NCBI GenBank assembly: GCA_964423705.1
Contig: CAYRGA010000014.1
Span: 1-27,334 of the forward strand
Direction of reading: 5' to 3'
Length of the DNA: 27,334 nt
Origin: CAKSIN01 sp964423705
Lineage (GTDB): Bacteria > Bacillota > Clostridia > UMGS1810
A program made the translations under genes and the position numbers. The notes under the pieces were generated by a model that saw nothing but the letters and a program-made list of their open reading frames with translations, did no database searches and was not told the DNA's origin. This document shows positions 21,412-27,334 of this stretch, piece by piece. The first letter of the stretch is position 1. The number at the start of each line of letters is the position of its first letter.

Positions 21412-23520
21412 TTAATCACATTTTTTTGTTGTAACAGCTTTTTCGTATGTAAAGCTTCCTTTCCCGTTTACACTGAATGAAAACTCGTTTTTACCGTTAT
21501 CACACTGCATACCGGACGGTAAGGCAACGAGATAATTTCCCTTACAGTTAAAGCTGTTGCAGCCGCTGATCGAAACATGATTTTCGTCGTAATCAATGCA
21601 AACCTCGCTGCCTAAGGACAAATGCATGTCGGACAAAATTACGTGTGGCTTTACCGCCTTTATAATTTTGACTATTTCAGCTGAACCCGGTGCGATTTTT
21701 CCTAGCTTGATTATGTCGTCATACTTGGCATTTCTGCATTTACTTCTGCTGAAATATGCCGATATATCGTATACGGATGCGTGGTCTGCATATCCGCCGC
21801 AGGCTTTGTTGTCAAGACGGAATATCAAATCAACTTCTTCATTTCCGTGGTTGAAAAAGCAAAGAATATGCCAGTCACCGTTTACCTCCGTGTCGGTGAC
21901 ATCTATATACGGGTATTCCGAAAACATGTTTCGAGTATATACATTTAAATTAGTCTGCGGATAGATATATTTTAATAATTTCATTTCCTCGTATGAGGAA
22001 ACATTTTCCAAAACTGTCGTACCGGAACAGATGTATTCGCATGCCAATATGGTTTTAAGCTCCGCATTTGTAATCTTCGGAAAGAAATCCCCGTTTATCA
22101 GTGCTCCGCAGGAATTATGCCACCATTTGTTCATATATCCTCGGCAGGATACTTGGTTTATGATTTGGGGCAGCGCGGCGGTTTTTGCACCACGGCTGTT
22201 TGCAGAGGTTTCGGAGCATATGCATACACCGTCCGCACTTGCGGCAAGCGCATCGGTAAATCCGTTTCGTACATACAGATATCCCTGTGTACCTATGGCA
22301 TCCTTTATAACCTTCATCGCATTTGAATATGCTTCGGTAATGGTAATTGTAGGATTGGCGAGAATCACGTCCTTTTGTACGGCAAATACATTCGTGTAAT
22401 CAACATCATGATAGTAATAACCGAATGCGGAAAGCCTTTGATACAGCATTTCGAGAAAGTCCAATGCCTCCGGCGAGGACACATCCATGACGGCAAATTC
22501 ACCGATTGCTGTTTTTACCGTGCAGACAGAGCCGTCCGCATGATGGAGAAACATTTTCCTGTTTTCCTTAAAAAGCTCCGAATCCTTTTCTGCAATAAAG
22601 GGTGCAGTCCAAATTCCCGGCTTAAAGCCTGCATCGGTTATCATTCTCGCTTCTTCGCGCAGATTCGGTGAAAATCCGTCTGCCGCTTCCCAATCACCGA
22701 TGTTGTTTTGCCAACCGCAACCAAGCTCCATGTAGTCGGCGGGCAGTTCTAAGTGAGAAATATTTCTGAGGTTCTCTTTGAAATTGTTTTTAAGCTCATC
22801 GCCGCTTAATGCGTATACTACAGCTTTTTTTCGGTTATGAGGTTCAAGATTTTTAACGGCTGCCCGGTGAGTTGCATATTCTTCCATAAGACGCAAAAAA
22901 TTCCCTCCGGTGCTTATTCTTACCCAATCCGTTATTTTTATATCATTCGGCTCCAAAAGGCAGTTAAAGTCACCGCCGGCGCGTATTGCCTTAAAGCCGC
23001 CGTTGCAGTCGACGGATAAGCTTATATCGGAGAGTTGATTTTCCGACGAAAGCAATTCTATGGAAATATATGCGGAATCAGCCTTAATTATTGTAATGCC
23101 GTCACCGGCAAAGACAGCATCGCCGTCGTGAGAATTTTTTATTACGATGCCCTCATCGCTGAGCCTGTCTGCCGCCATGTTGAAGGAAGCATTGCGCTTT
23201 CCGAGCATGCATACCAACGGGATATCGTCATTCTGACGGGTACCGTTGTATATGAGCCAATTTGAAGCATTGCTGCCGTCAACTTTGAAATCATCGCTGA
23301 TGTACGGATATGCACTGATTAATTTCATCATCGTACCGGAATTGTTTGTTATTTTCAGACGGGTCACATAGTGCTCGGCATCCAGCTTTATATTCTCGCG
23401 CTCGATTGATATGTCGAGATTTCCGCCGTCGTAAAGCGTTTTTTTGTTTTCACCGATAATACAATACGTCACCATGGAATGTACTGTCGTAGAAAAATTA
23501 CCGGATTCAAATTTTTCCAT
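21412..23520 (-). CDS. GH36-like glycosidase (alpha-galactosidase clan)
   Basis: 702 aa with no signal peptide, so probably cytoplasmic. The layout fits GH36/GH-D: an N-terminal beta-sandwich (to about 225), a TIM barrel (about 230-545) and a C-terminal beta domain. Barrel motifs resemble the family: GCGWQNNIGDWEAADGFSPNL (268-287), GFKPGIWTAPFIA (298-310), YYYHDVDYTN (368-377; Asp372 or Asp374 is the candidate nucleophile) and ALAASADGV (424-432; Asp430 is the candidate acid/base). The classical KWD and RSG signatures are not exact, so the sugar specificity is uncertain. The ribosome binding site is weak (AGGCGG). It has its own promoter and no neighbouring sugar transporter. Raffinose-type alpha-galactoside use is one guess. 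Confidence 0.78.
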   Translation of the reverse strand: MEKFESGNFSTTVHSMVTYCIIGENKKTLYDGGNLDISIERENIKLDAEHYVTRLKITNNSGTMMKLISAYPYISDDFKVDGSNASNWLIYNGTRQNDDIPLVCMLGKRNASFNMAADRLSDEGIVIKNSHDGDAVFAGDGITIIKADSAYISIELLSSENQLSDISLSVDCNGGFKAIRAGGDFNCLLEPNDIKITDWVRISTGGNFLRLMEEYATHRAAVKNLEPHNRKKAVVYALSGDELKNNFKENLRNISHLELPADYMELGCGWQNNIGDWEAADGFSPNLREEARMITDAGFKPGIWTAPFIAEKDSELFKENRKMFLHHADGSVCTVKTAIGEFAVMDVSSPEALDFLEMLYQRLSAFGYYYHDVDYTNVFAVQKDVILANPTITITEAYSNAMKVIKDAIGTQGYLYVRNGFTDALAASADGVCICSETSANSRGAKTAALPQIINQVSCRGYMNKWWHNSCGALINGDFFPKITNAELKTILACEYICSGTTVLENVSSYEEMKLLKYIYPQTNLNVYTRNMFSEYPYIDVTDTEVNGDWHILCFFNHGNEEVDLIFRLDNKACGGYADHASVYDISAYFSRSKCRNAKYDDIIKLGKIAPGSAEIVKIIKAVKPHVILSDMHLSLGSEVCIDYDENHVSISGCNSFNCKGNYLVALPSGMQCDNGKNEFSFSVNGKGSFTYEKAVTTKKCD

Positions 23521-23552
23521 AATAATACCGCCTTTTTGTCACATATATACTA

Positions 23553-23581
23553 ATAATAACATTTTTTTCTATGTTTTGCAA
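23553..23581 (-). promoter_or_regulatory. Sigma-A promoter of the GH36-like gene
   Basis: On the minus strand TTGCAA (23581-23576), a 17-nt spacer and TATTAT (23558-23553). The spacer contains AACAT/ATGTT, a small inverted repeat that could be an operator, but it is too short to be sure. Confidence 0.55.
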
Positions 23582-23635
23582 CATAATAATCTTTAAAACT
23601 TTATTTTGCGGTTGCATACGTGCAGGTCTGATAGG

Positions 23636-24595
23636 TCAAAACGTCAAATCCTTAAAGCCGATAACTCCGTTTACGGATTCGGAGCACTTTACGGCGCGGA
23701 TAATCGCCTTTTCCATAACCAGTGCCGCCATGGTGCCGACCGCGTTTATATCGGCATTGAAATTTCCGACACTCGCGGCATATACCGAGTCACCGTCCGC
23801 AGTCGTATTTACGGGACATATGGCTTTTGCGTATGCGTTGTGTGTCATGGCGGCGATTTTATTCATTTGAGTTTTGTTAAACTCGGCATTGGTTATAACC
23901 GCACCGATTGTCGTATTCGATGTGAACAAATTGTCCTTTGGGGCAATGCTTTTAAGCAGGGCGTCCAAAGAACTGTCGAAGCCCTTTTTTTCATCATTGA
24001 GCATACCGGCAATTATTTTTCCGTCCTCATACACATCTCCCAGAGCATTTACACAGACCACAGCACCGACCTTTAAACCGTTATAATCTACGGCATATGT
24101 TCCTACTCCCGACTTCATCATGTATTCCGTTCCATTAAGCTTGCCGACGGTGGCACCTGTGCCGACCCCGTCATTGCCTTCGCTGAAAACACCATCAAAT
24201 GCATTCTTAGCGGCGGTATAGCCCATTTTTTTGTCGGGGCGGCATTTGTAATCTCCTATTCCGAGGTCGAAAATAGAGGAGGTACATACCAGCGGAACCT
24301 TTGTAATGCCGGTATCGAATCCGATATCTCTTTCCTCCAAATATTCCATGACACCGCCGGCGCTGTCCAGACCGAAAGCGCTTCCGCCGCTTAAAACGAC
24401 CGCATGAATTTTTTCGGCGGTAGCCAGGGGATTTAAAAGCTGTGTTTCTCTTGATGCCGGACCGCCTCCGCGTATGTCGGCACCACAAGCGGCACCGTTC
24501 GGAAAAATAACGGCTGTGACACCGGTAAGACCGACTTTGTCGGAGGCATTGCCTATTTTGATACCTTCAAGGTCAAGTATGGATATTTCTTTCAT
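23636..24595 (-). CDS. P1-family (DmpA/NylC-type) peptidase
   Basis: 319 aa, of the self-processing Ntn-hydrolase-like fold. An N-terminal alpha part (GVTAVIFPNGAACGADIRGGGPASRET near 25-51, VVLSGGSAFGLDSAGGVMEYL near 66-86) leads to the autocleavage site before the TTIGAVITNAEF segment, where Thr228 would become the N-terminal nucleophile. Family members are aminopeptidases or amide/nylon-oligomer hydrolases; the natural substrate here is unknown. The length is typical. GGAGT precedes ATG 24595. It follows a terminator by only about 31 nt and shows no clear promoter of its own, so expression may come from read-through. Confidence 0.9.
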   Translation of the reverse strand: MKEISILDLEGIKIGNASDKVGLTGVTAVIFPNGAACGADIRGGGPASRETQLLNPLATAEKIHAVVLSGGSAFGLDSAGGVMEYLEERDIGFDTGITKVPLVCTSSIFDLGIGDYKCRPDKKMGYTAAKNAFDGVFSEGNDGVGTGATVGKLNGTEYMMKSGVGTYAVDYNGLKVGAVVCVNALGDVYEDGKIIAGMLNDEKKGFDSSLDALLKSIAPKDNLFTSNTTIGAVITNAEFNKTQMNKIAAMTHNAYAKAICPVNTTADGDSVYAASVGNFNADINAVGTMAALVMEKAIIRAVKCSESVNGVIGFKDLTF

Positions 24596-24626
24596 ATTTA
24601 CTCCGTTCCGCAGTTGAATTAAAACA

Positions 24627-24658
24627 AAATCTCTCTTGTTGATTTACGAGAGAGATTT
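24627..24658 (-). terminator. Terminator after the ECF S-component gene
   Basis: A 13-bp stem (24627-24639 with 24646-24658, one G-U pair) and a 6-nt loop. On the minus strand the right arm runs into TTTTGTTTT. It is strong, and ends the transcript from 25259. Confidence 0.8.
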
Positions 24659-24695
24659 GAACACTGCTTTGACTATTTTTATTTTAAAACCAAGC

Positions 24696-25259
24696 TTACA
24701 GATTCTTTTTACCGCTTTCAATAATTCGTATTATGGCGGGTGATAAAACTATATTTAATCCCAGCTCGATAACAAAGTTTATACCTATGAATACTATCAA
24801 TAAATAGTATATAATATTTGTACCGGCGGCACTATCTGTCAGGAAGCTTTTAAATATGGTGAGCATACCGATGCAGAATATAGCCGTGTTTACAACAGGG
24901 CATACAATCGCGGCGGAAACGCCGGCTAAATATGTATTTTTAGTGTGCTTGTACAATACTTCAAATACCAGTCCGGATATCCAGCCTGCTGCGGTTGCTT
25001 TTAAAAGCAGCATAAGGACAGTCGCTATCGGATTTATCGTCATGAAGGTTTCGGCTGCAGGGTCAAGCAAGGTAACAAGCCCGAAGACCAATCCCAAAAA
25101 GGCTCCGCAATTTTTTCCGTATACTGCGGCACCGATTACAATCGGTATCAAGGTAAGGCTTATATTCGGCTGCTTTATCGGAATGAAGGTGGCTACCAGC
25201 TGAAGAATGGCTACAATTGCCGCAAACATCGCCATTCCCACAAGACGTTTCGTTTTCAT
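24696..25259 (-). CDS. ECF transporter S component (substrate unknown)
   Basis: 187 aa, about 6 membrane helices. These proteins bind a vitamin or other micronutrient in the membrane and share an energy-coupling module (EcfA/A'/T) encoded elsewhere. The pattern fits: MKTKRLVGMAMFAAIVAILQ at the start, then ISLTLIPIVIGAAVYGKNCGAFLGLVFGL, followed by LLLKATAAGWISGLVFE. It somewhat resembles pantothenate or folate S components, but I cannot fix the ligand. ATG 25259 has GGGAGA just upstream. The longer open frame to 25340 starts inside the -35 box. It is flanked by its own promoter and terminator, so it is a single-gene unit with no riboswitch visible. Confidence 0.85.
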   Translation of the reverse strand: MKTKRLVGMAMFAAIVAILQLVATFIPIKQPNISLTLIPIVIGAAVYGKNCGAFLGLVFGLVTLLDPAAETFMTINPIATVLMLLLKATAAGWISGLVFEVLYKHTKNTYLAGVSAAIVCPVVNTAIFCIGMLTIFKSFLTDSAAGTNIIYYLLIVFIGINFVIELGLNIVLSPAIIRIIESGKKNL

Positions 25260-25311
25260 ATGTATCTCTCCCAATTTTAAATTTAAGTAAAGTTTGTAAT
25301 TTTGTATGGAT

Positions 25312-25340
25312 ATTATACCATTAAATGGGGTTTTCGTCAA
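25312..25340 (-). promoter_or_regulatory. Sigma-A promoter of the ECF S-component gene
   Basis: On the minus strand TTGACG (25340-25335), a 17-nt spacer and TATAAT (25317-25312). The leader is about 45 nt, too short for a typical vitamin riboswitch. Confidence 0.8.
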
Positions 25341-25408
25341 TAAAAAATATTTGCGGTGGAACAGGTTTGTATATTGAAAATGAAAAAAACGGATTTCTTT
25401 GCATTGGC

Positions 25409-25424
25409 GGTTTACTTGTAAACC
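25409..25424. other. Short hairpin after the carboxypeptidase gene
   Basis: GGTTTA (25409-25414) / TAAACC (25419-25424) with a 4-nt loop, 17 nt past the carboxypeptidase stop. The minus-strand T-run (25389-25383) is about 20 nt away, so it is at best a weak terminator. Confidence 0.35.
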
Positions 25425-25440
25425 ACAAGCCTGCGCCGAT

Positions 25441-26571
25441 TTAAAATGATAATGAAAAATATGAGCTCACTATAAGCTGTAAGCTTCTTTTAAAGCTTTT
25501 GGTATCTTTACGGGAAACCACAGAGTCTGTGACGGCATTTACCTTTCCCAGATATTTGCCGTTTAAATATATATTTACCTTTCCGACGGGCTGTCTGTAG
25601 CCGACAGGTGCGGTGATTTTATCGGGGATAATGTATTTTAAACTGATTTTGTCACTGCTTGCGGAAATTTGCGGAACATCAAATGTGTTATCAAAAACGA
25701 GCTTAACGCTGTTTTTTGTACCGTTTTTAACCGACACACAGCGTGCATAAGCATCCTTTGTTATGACTCTTTTCAAGGAAGTTTTTTCAAAGCCGAGATT
25801 TAACATTTGTGTGTGGTCGTTCCAGTCATTCGGAGCTTTTAAGGTGACGGCTATAAGCGTTATGCCTTTTCTCTCTGCGGCGGACACCAGGCATCTGCCG
25901 GATTTCTTAGTAAATCCCGTTTTGATACCTATACAGCCGTCGTACATTTTAAGAAGCTTGTTATGATTCTTTAAATGTCTTTTACCGCCTTCGCCGTCGT
26001 AGGAAATGGTCGTACTGTATGTGGACACAATTTTTTTAAATTCTTTATTTTTCATGGCATATGCCGAAATTAATGCCAGATCATATGCGGTAGTGTAGTG
26101 CTGTGCCGCATCAAGTCCGTTTGGATTTTCAAAGTGCGTGTTTTTTGCTCCGATTTTCTCGGCTGTCTTGTTCATAAGATGCGCAAATCCTTCCGTACTG
26201 CCCGAAACTTCGTAGGCTATTGCTACGGCGGCATCGTTTCCCGAGTTTAGCATTAATCCGTATAACAGTTCTCTTACGGTAAGCTTTTCGCCGTATTTCA
26301 GATATATAGATGAGCCTTCTGTTCCGACTGCCGCGGAATTTATAGTTATATTTCTCTCAAGGTCAGCGTTTTCTATGGCGCAGATTGCTGTCATTATTTT
26401 TGTGGTGCTTGCCATGGGCATTTTGACATAAGCGTTTTTTTCGTATATTATTTTTTCGGAAAGGGCATCGATTAAAACAGCACTTGCTGCGCTCACATCA
26501 ATCGCATGAGCTTTAGTGCAAGGGCAAAAGGCCATAATACCGCATAATAAAAAAACAGTAATTTTTTTCAA
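25441..26571 (-). CDS. D-alanyl-D-alanine carboxypeptidase (DacA/DacF type, PBP)
   Basis: 376 aa. It trims the terminal D-Ala from peptidoglycan pentapeptides outside the membrane. A signal peptide (KKITVFLLCGIMAFCPCTKAHA) precedes the S11 transpeptidase domain, with the three active-site motifs STTK (Ser55, Lys58), SGN (from Ser110) and KTG (from Lys217). A C-terminal beta domain (about 265-350) and a tail, KRSLQLIVSSYFSLSF, may associate with the membrane. The start is TTG 26571 with GGGAGAG 6 nt upstream; the frame begins at TTG 26586, before that site. No good promoter could be defined in the AT-rich 26572-26700 stretch. The likely sporulation or vegetative role is not decidable. Confidence 0.93.
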   Translation of the reverse strand: MKKITVFLLCGIMAFCPCTKAHAIDVSAASAVLIDALSEKIIYEKNAYVKMPMASTTKIMTAICAIENADLERNITINSAAVGTEGSSIYLKYGEKLTVRELLYGLMLNSGNDAAVAIAYEVSGSTEGFAHLMNKTAEKIGAKNTHFENPNGLDAAQHYTTAYDLALISAYAMKNKEFKKIVSTYSTTISYDGEGGKRHLKNHNKLLKMYDGCIGIKTGFTKKSGRCLVSAAERKGITLIAVTLKAPNDWNDHTQMLNLGFEKTSLKRVITKDAYARCVSVKNGTKNSVKLVFDNTFDVPQISASSDKISLKYIIPDKITAPVGYRQPVGKVNIYLNGKYLGKVNAVTDSVVSRKDTKSFKRSLQLIVSSYFSLSF

Positions 26572-26756
26572 ATATATCTCTCCCAAATATCTAATGATAT
26601 TTTAATGCATACTTTATGTATTAAATGTATTTTGAATTTAAGACTTTTATGCCCCGATTAAGTTGATTTGTTTTCGTGCAAAGCTTCAATGAACCGGGCT
26701 ATGGTTGGCTACAGTATGTGCTATTTAAAAAAATTCAAAAAATTTAAAAATAAGTG
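26572..26756. other. Spacer without gene between the carboxypeptidase and perR-like genes
   Basis: Together with the regulatory part to 26894 this is a 323-base gene-free stretch. It contains AATATC/GATATT just before the carboxypeptidase ribosome binding site and GCCC (26651-26654) complementary to GGGC (26696-26699), with inner TTGA/TCAA and TTTG/CAAA pairs. That could be a weak structured RNA or terminator. Nothing identifiable beyond that. Confidence 0.3.
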
Positions 26757-26785
26757 TTGACAAATTTAAAAAATGATGTTATATT
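26757..26785 (+). promoter_or_regulatory. Sigma-A promoter of the perR-like gene
   Basis: TTGACA (26757-26762), a 17-nt spacer and TATATT (26780-26785). Transcription would start near 26792, inside the Fur-family box, leaving a leader of about 100 nt. Confidence 0.8.
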
Positions 26786-26789
26786 ATTA

Positions 26790-26804
26790 TTGTAATCATT
26801 ACAA
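26790..26804. promoter_or_regulatory. Fur-family (PerR/Zur-like) operator box
   Basis: TTGTAATCATTACAA is a perfect 7-1-7 inverted repeat, matching the general Fur-superfamily design (PerR: TTATAATNATTATAA; Zur: TCGTAATNATTACGA). It directly follows the -10 box and covers the expected start, as in autorepressed perR genes. Confidence 0.8.
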
Positions 26805-26894
26805 AATAAACATTGTTTCAAAAATGTTGTTAATATAACCTAAGCACAAAAAGGTAACATCTTATGTGCAGATTAAAATGACGGGGAGAAGCTT

Positions 26895-27299
26895 ATGAAT
26901 ACGGTTGAAGTATTAAAAGCAAAAAACATACGGCCATCGGTAATCAGAATAATGATATTTGATTATCTGTATGCGAACAGAACACATCCCACAGTAGACG
27001 ACATCTATAGCTCACTGGCATCGGATGTTCCTACTTTATCAAAAACGACAGTTTATAATACGGTAAAGCTTTTTGTGGAGAAGGGACTTTCAAAATCTAT
27101 CACGATAGAAGGATTTCAGACACGCTATGATGCTGATACTGCAATGCACGGACACTTTTTGTGTAAAAAGTGCGGCAGGGTGTACGACTTTAATATTGAC
27201 AACGTTGCGGACAATGAGTTGGATGGTTTCGCCATAGTCACCAAGGAAATTTATTATAGCGGCGTATGCCGTGAATGTAATAATAAAAATTTAAATTAA
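26895..27299 (+). CDS. Fur-family repressor, PerR type
   Basis: 134 aa. An N-terminal winged helix (to about 80; SKTTVYNTVKLFVEKG is the recognition region) and a C-terminal dimer domain. Structural zinc Cys pairs are C90/C93 (CKKC) and C125/C128 (CREC). All five residues that bind the regulatory Fe/Mn in B. subtilis PerR (H37, D85, H91, H93, D104) have counterparts with a constant shift of six: H31, D79, H85, H87 and D98. The Asp at the last position favours PerR over Fur. PerR senses peroxide through metal-catalysed His oxidation. GGGGAG precedes the ATG. The gene carries its own box. Zur remains possible given the znu operon, but no box is seen there. Confidence 0.88.
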   Translation: MNTVEVLKAKNIRPSVIRIMIFDYLYANRTHPTVDDIYSSLASDVPTLSKTTVYNTVKLFVEKGLSKSITIEGFQTRYDADTAMHGHFLCKKCGRVYDFNIDNVADNELDGFAIVTKEIYYSGVCRECNNKNLN

Positions 27300-27334
27300 T
27301 ATTTGAAATGAATTACCTGTGGAACATTAGATTG

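Noticed and set aside
25260..25311. Vitamin riboswitch for the ECF S component
   Set aside because: The leader between the promoter and ATG is about 45 nt with no recognisable conserved core.
26640..26700. Structured RNA or terminator between the carboxypeptidase and perR-like genes
   Set aside because: The GCCC/GGGC pairing closes a large loop with weak inner pairs and no T-run; it was noted only as spacer content.
1..27334. CRISPR array, insertion sequence, phage or conjugative element, tRNA/rRNA genes
   Set aside because: No regularly spaced repeats, transposase or integrase motifs, or recognisable stable-RNA sequences were seen on either strand.

Overview
The window looks like a chromosomal segment of an anaerobic Bacillota (Clostridia-type) bacterium, probably a host-associated relative of the Oscillospirales/Ruminococcaceae. 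This rests on the low-to-mid G+C, AT-rich spacers, strong AGGAGG-type ribosome binding sites, many exact sigma-A promoters (TTGACA-N17-TATAAT type), intrinsic terminators with U-tracts, the rny-ymdB gene pair, an LTA-synthase-type enzyme, a PerR-type Fur protein and several TTG/GTG starts. No rRNA, tRNA, CRISPR array, insertion sequence or phage gene was seen.

Layout. 1-5903 (+): thrS, interrupted by an exact 589-bp tandem duplication, then a DUF5662 gene and a compact zinc-uptake operon znuA-znuC-znuB whose best terminator lies inside the convergent neighbour. 5914-10850 (-): RNase Y (rny), YmdB phosphodiesterase, an orphan family-5 solute-binding lipoprotein and a ComEC-type metallo-beta-lactamase-fold lipoprotein that has lost its metal ligands. 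10851-11342: a 490-base spacer with the rny promoter on one strand and a structured, terminator-ended leader or small RNA before trmB on the other. 11343-12708: trmB (+) and a PrsW-type membrane protease (-), convergent and overlapping by 11 bp.

12905-19142 is a sugar-utilisation locus. On the minus strand are a family-20 glycosidase and an EamA transporter, then an XRE-HTH/PfkB kinase fusion, a D-lyxose ketol-isomerase and a class II aldolase. An AraC regulator is divergent. The fusion gene's promoter is covered by a perfect 12-4-12 palindrome. My inference is that isomerase, kinase and aldolase turn an aldose into a ketose, a ketose phosphate and then trioses, with the kinase fusion acting as sensor and repressor.

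19273-26571 (-) holds mostly independent units: an LTA-synthase-like enzyme with an extra C-terminal IPT/TIG-like domain, a GH36-like glycosidase, a P1-family peptidase, an ECF transporter S component and a D-Ala-D-Ala carboxypeptidase. The window closes with a PerR-type regulator (+) whose promoter carries a perfect 7-1-7 Fur-family box over the expected transcription start.

The most unusual feature is the thrS duplication. It splits the gene into an apparent stand-alone TGS+editing module and a nearly full-length synthetase lacking the first 38 residues, joined by an ATGATTAA stop/start overlap. An assembly error must be excluded first. The best candidate for under-described biology is the self-regulated HTH-PfkB sugar locus. 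All functions are assigned by reading motifs by eye; no database search was run.
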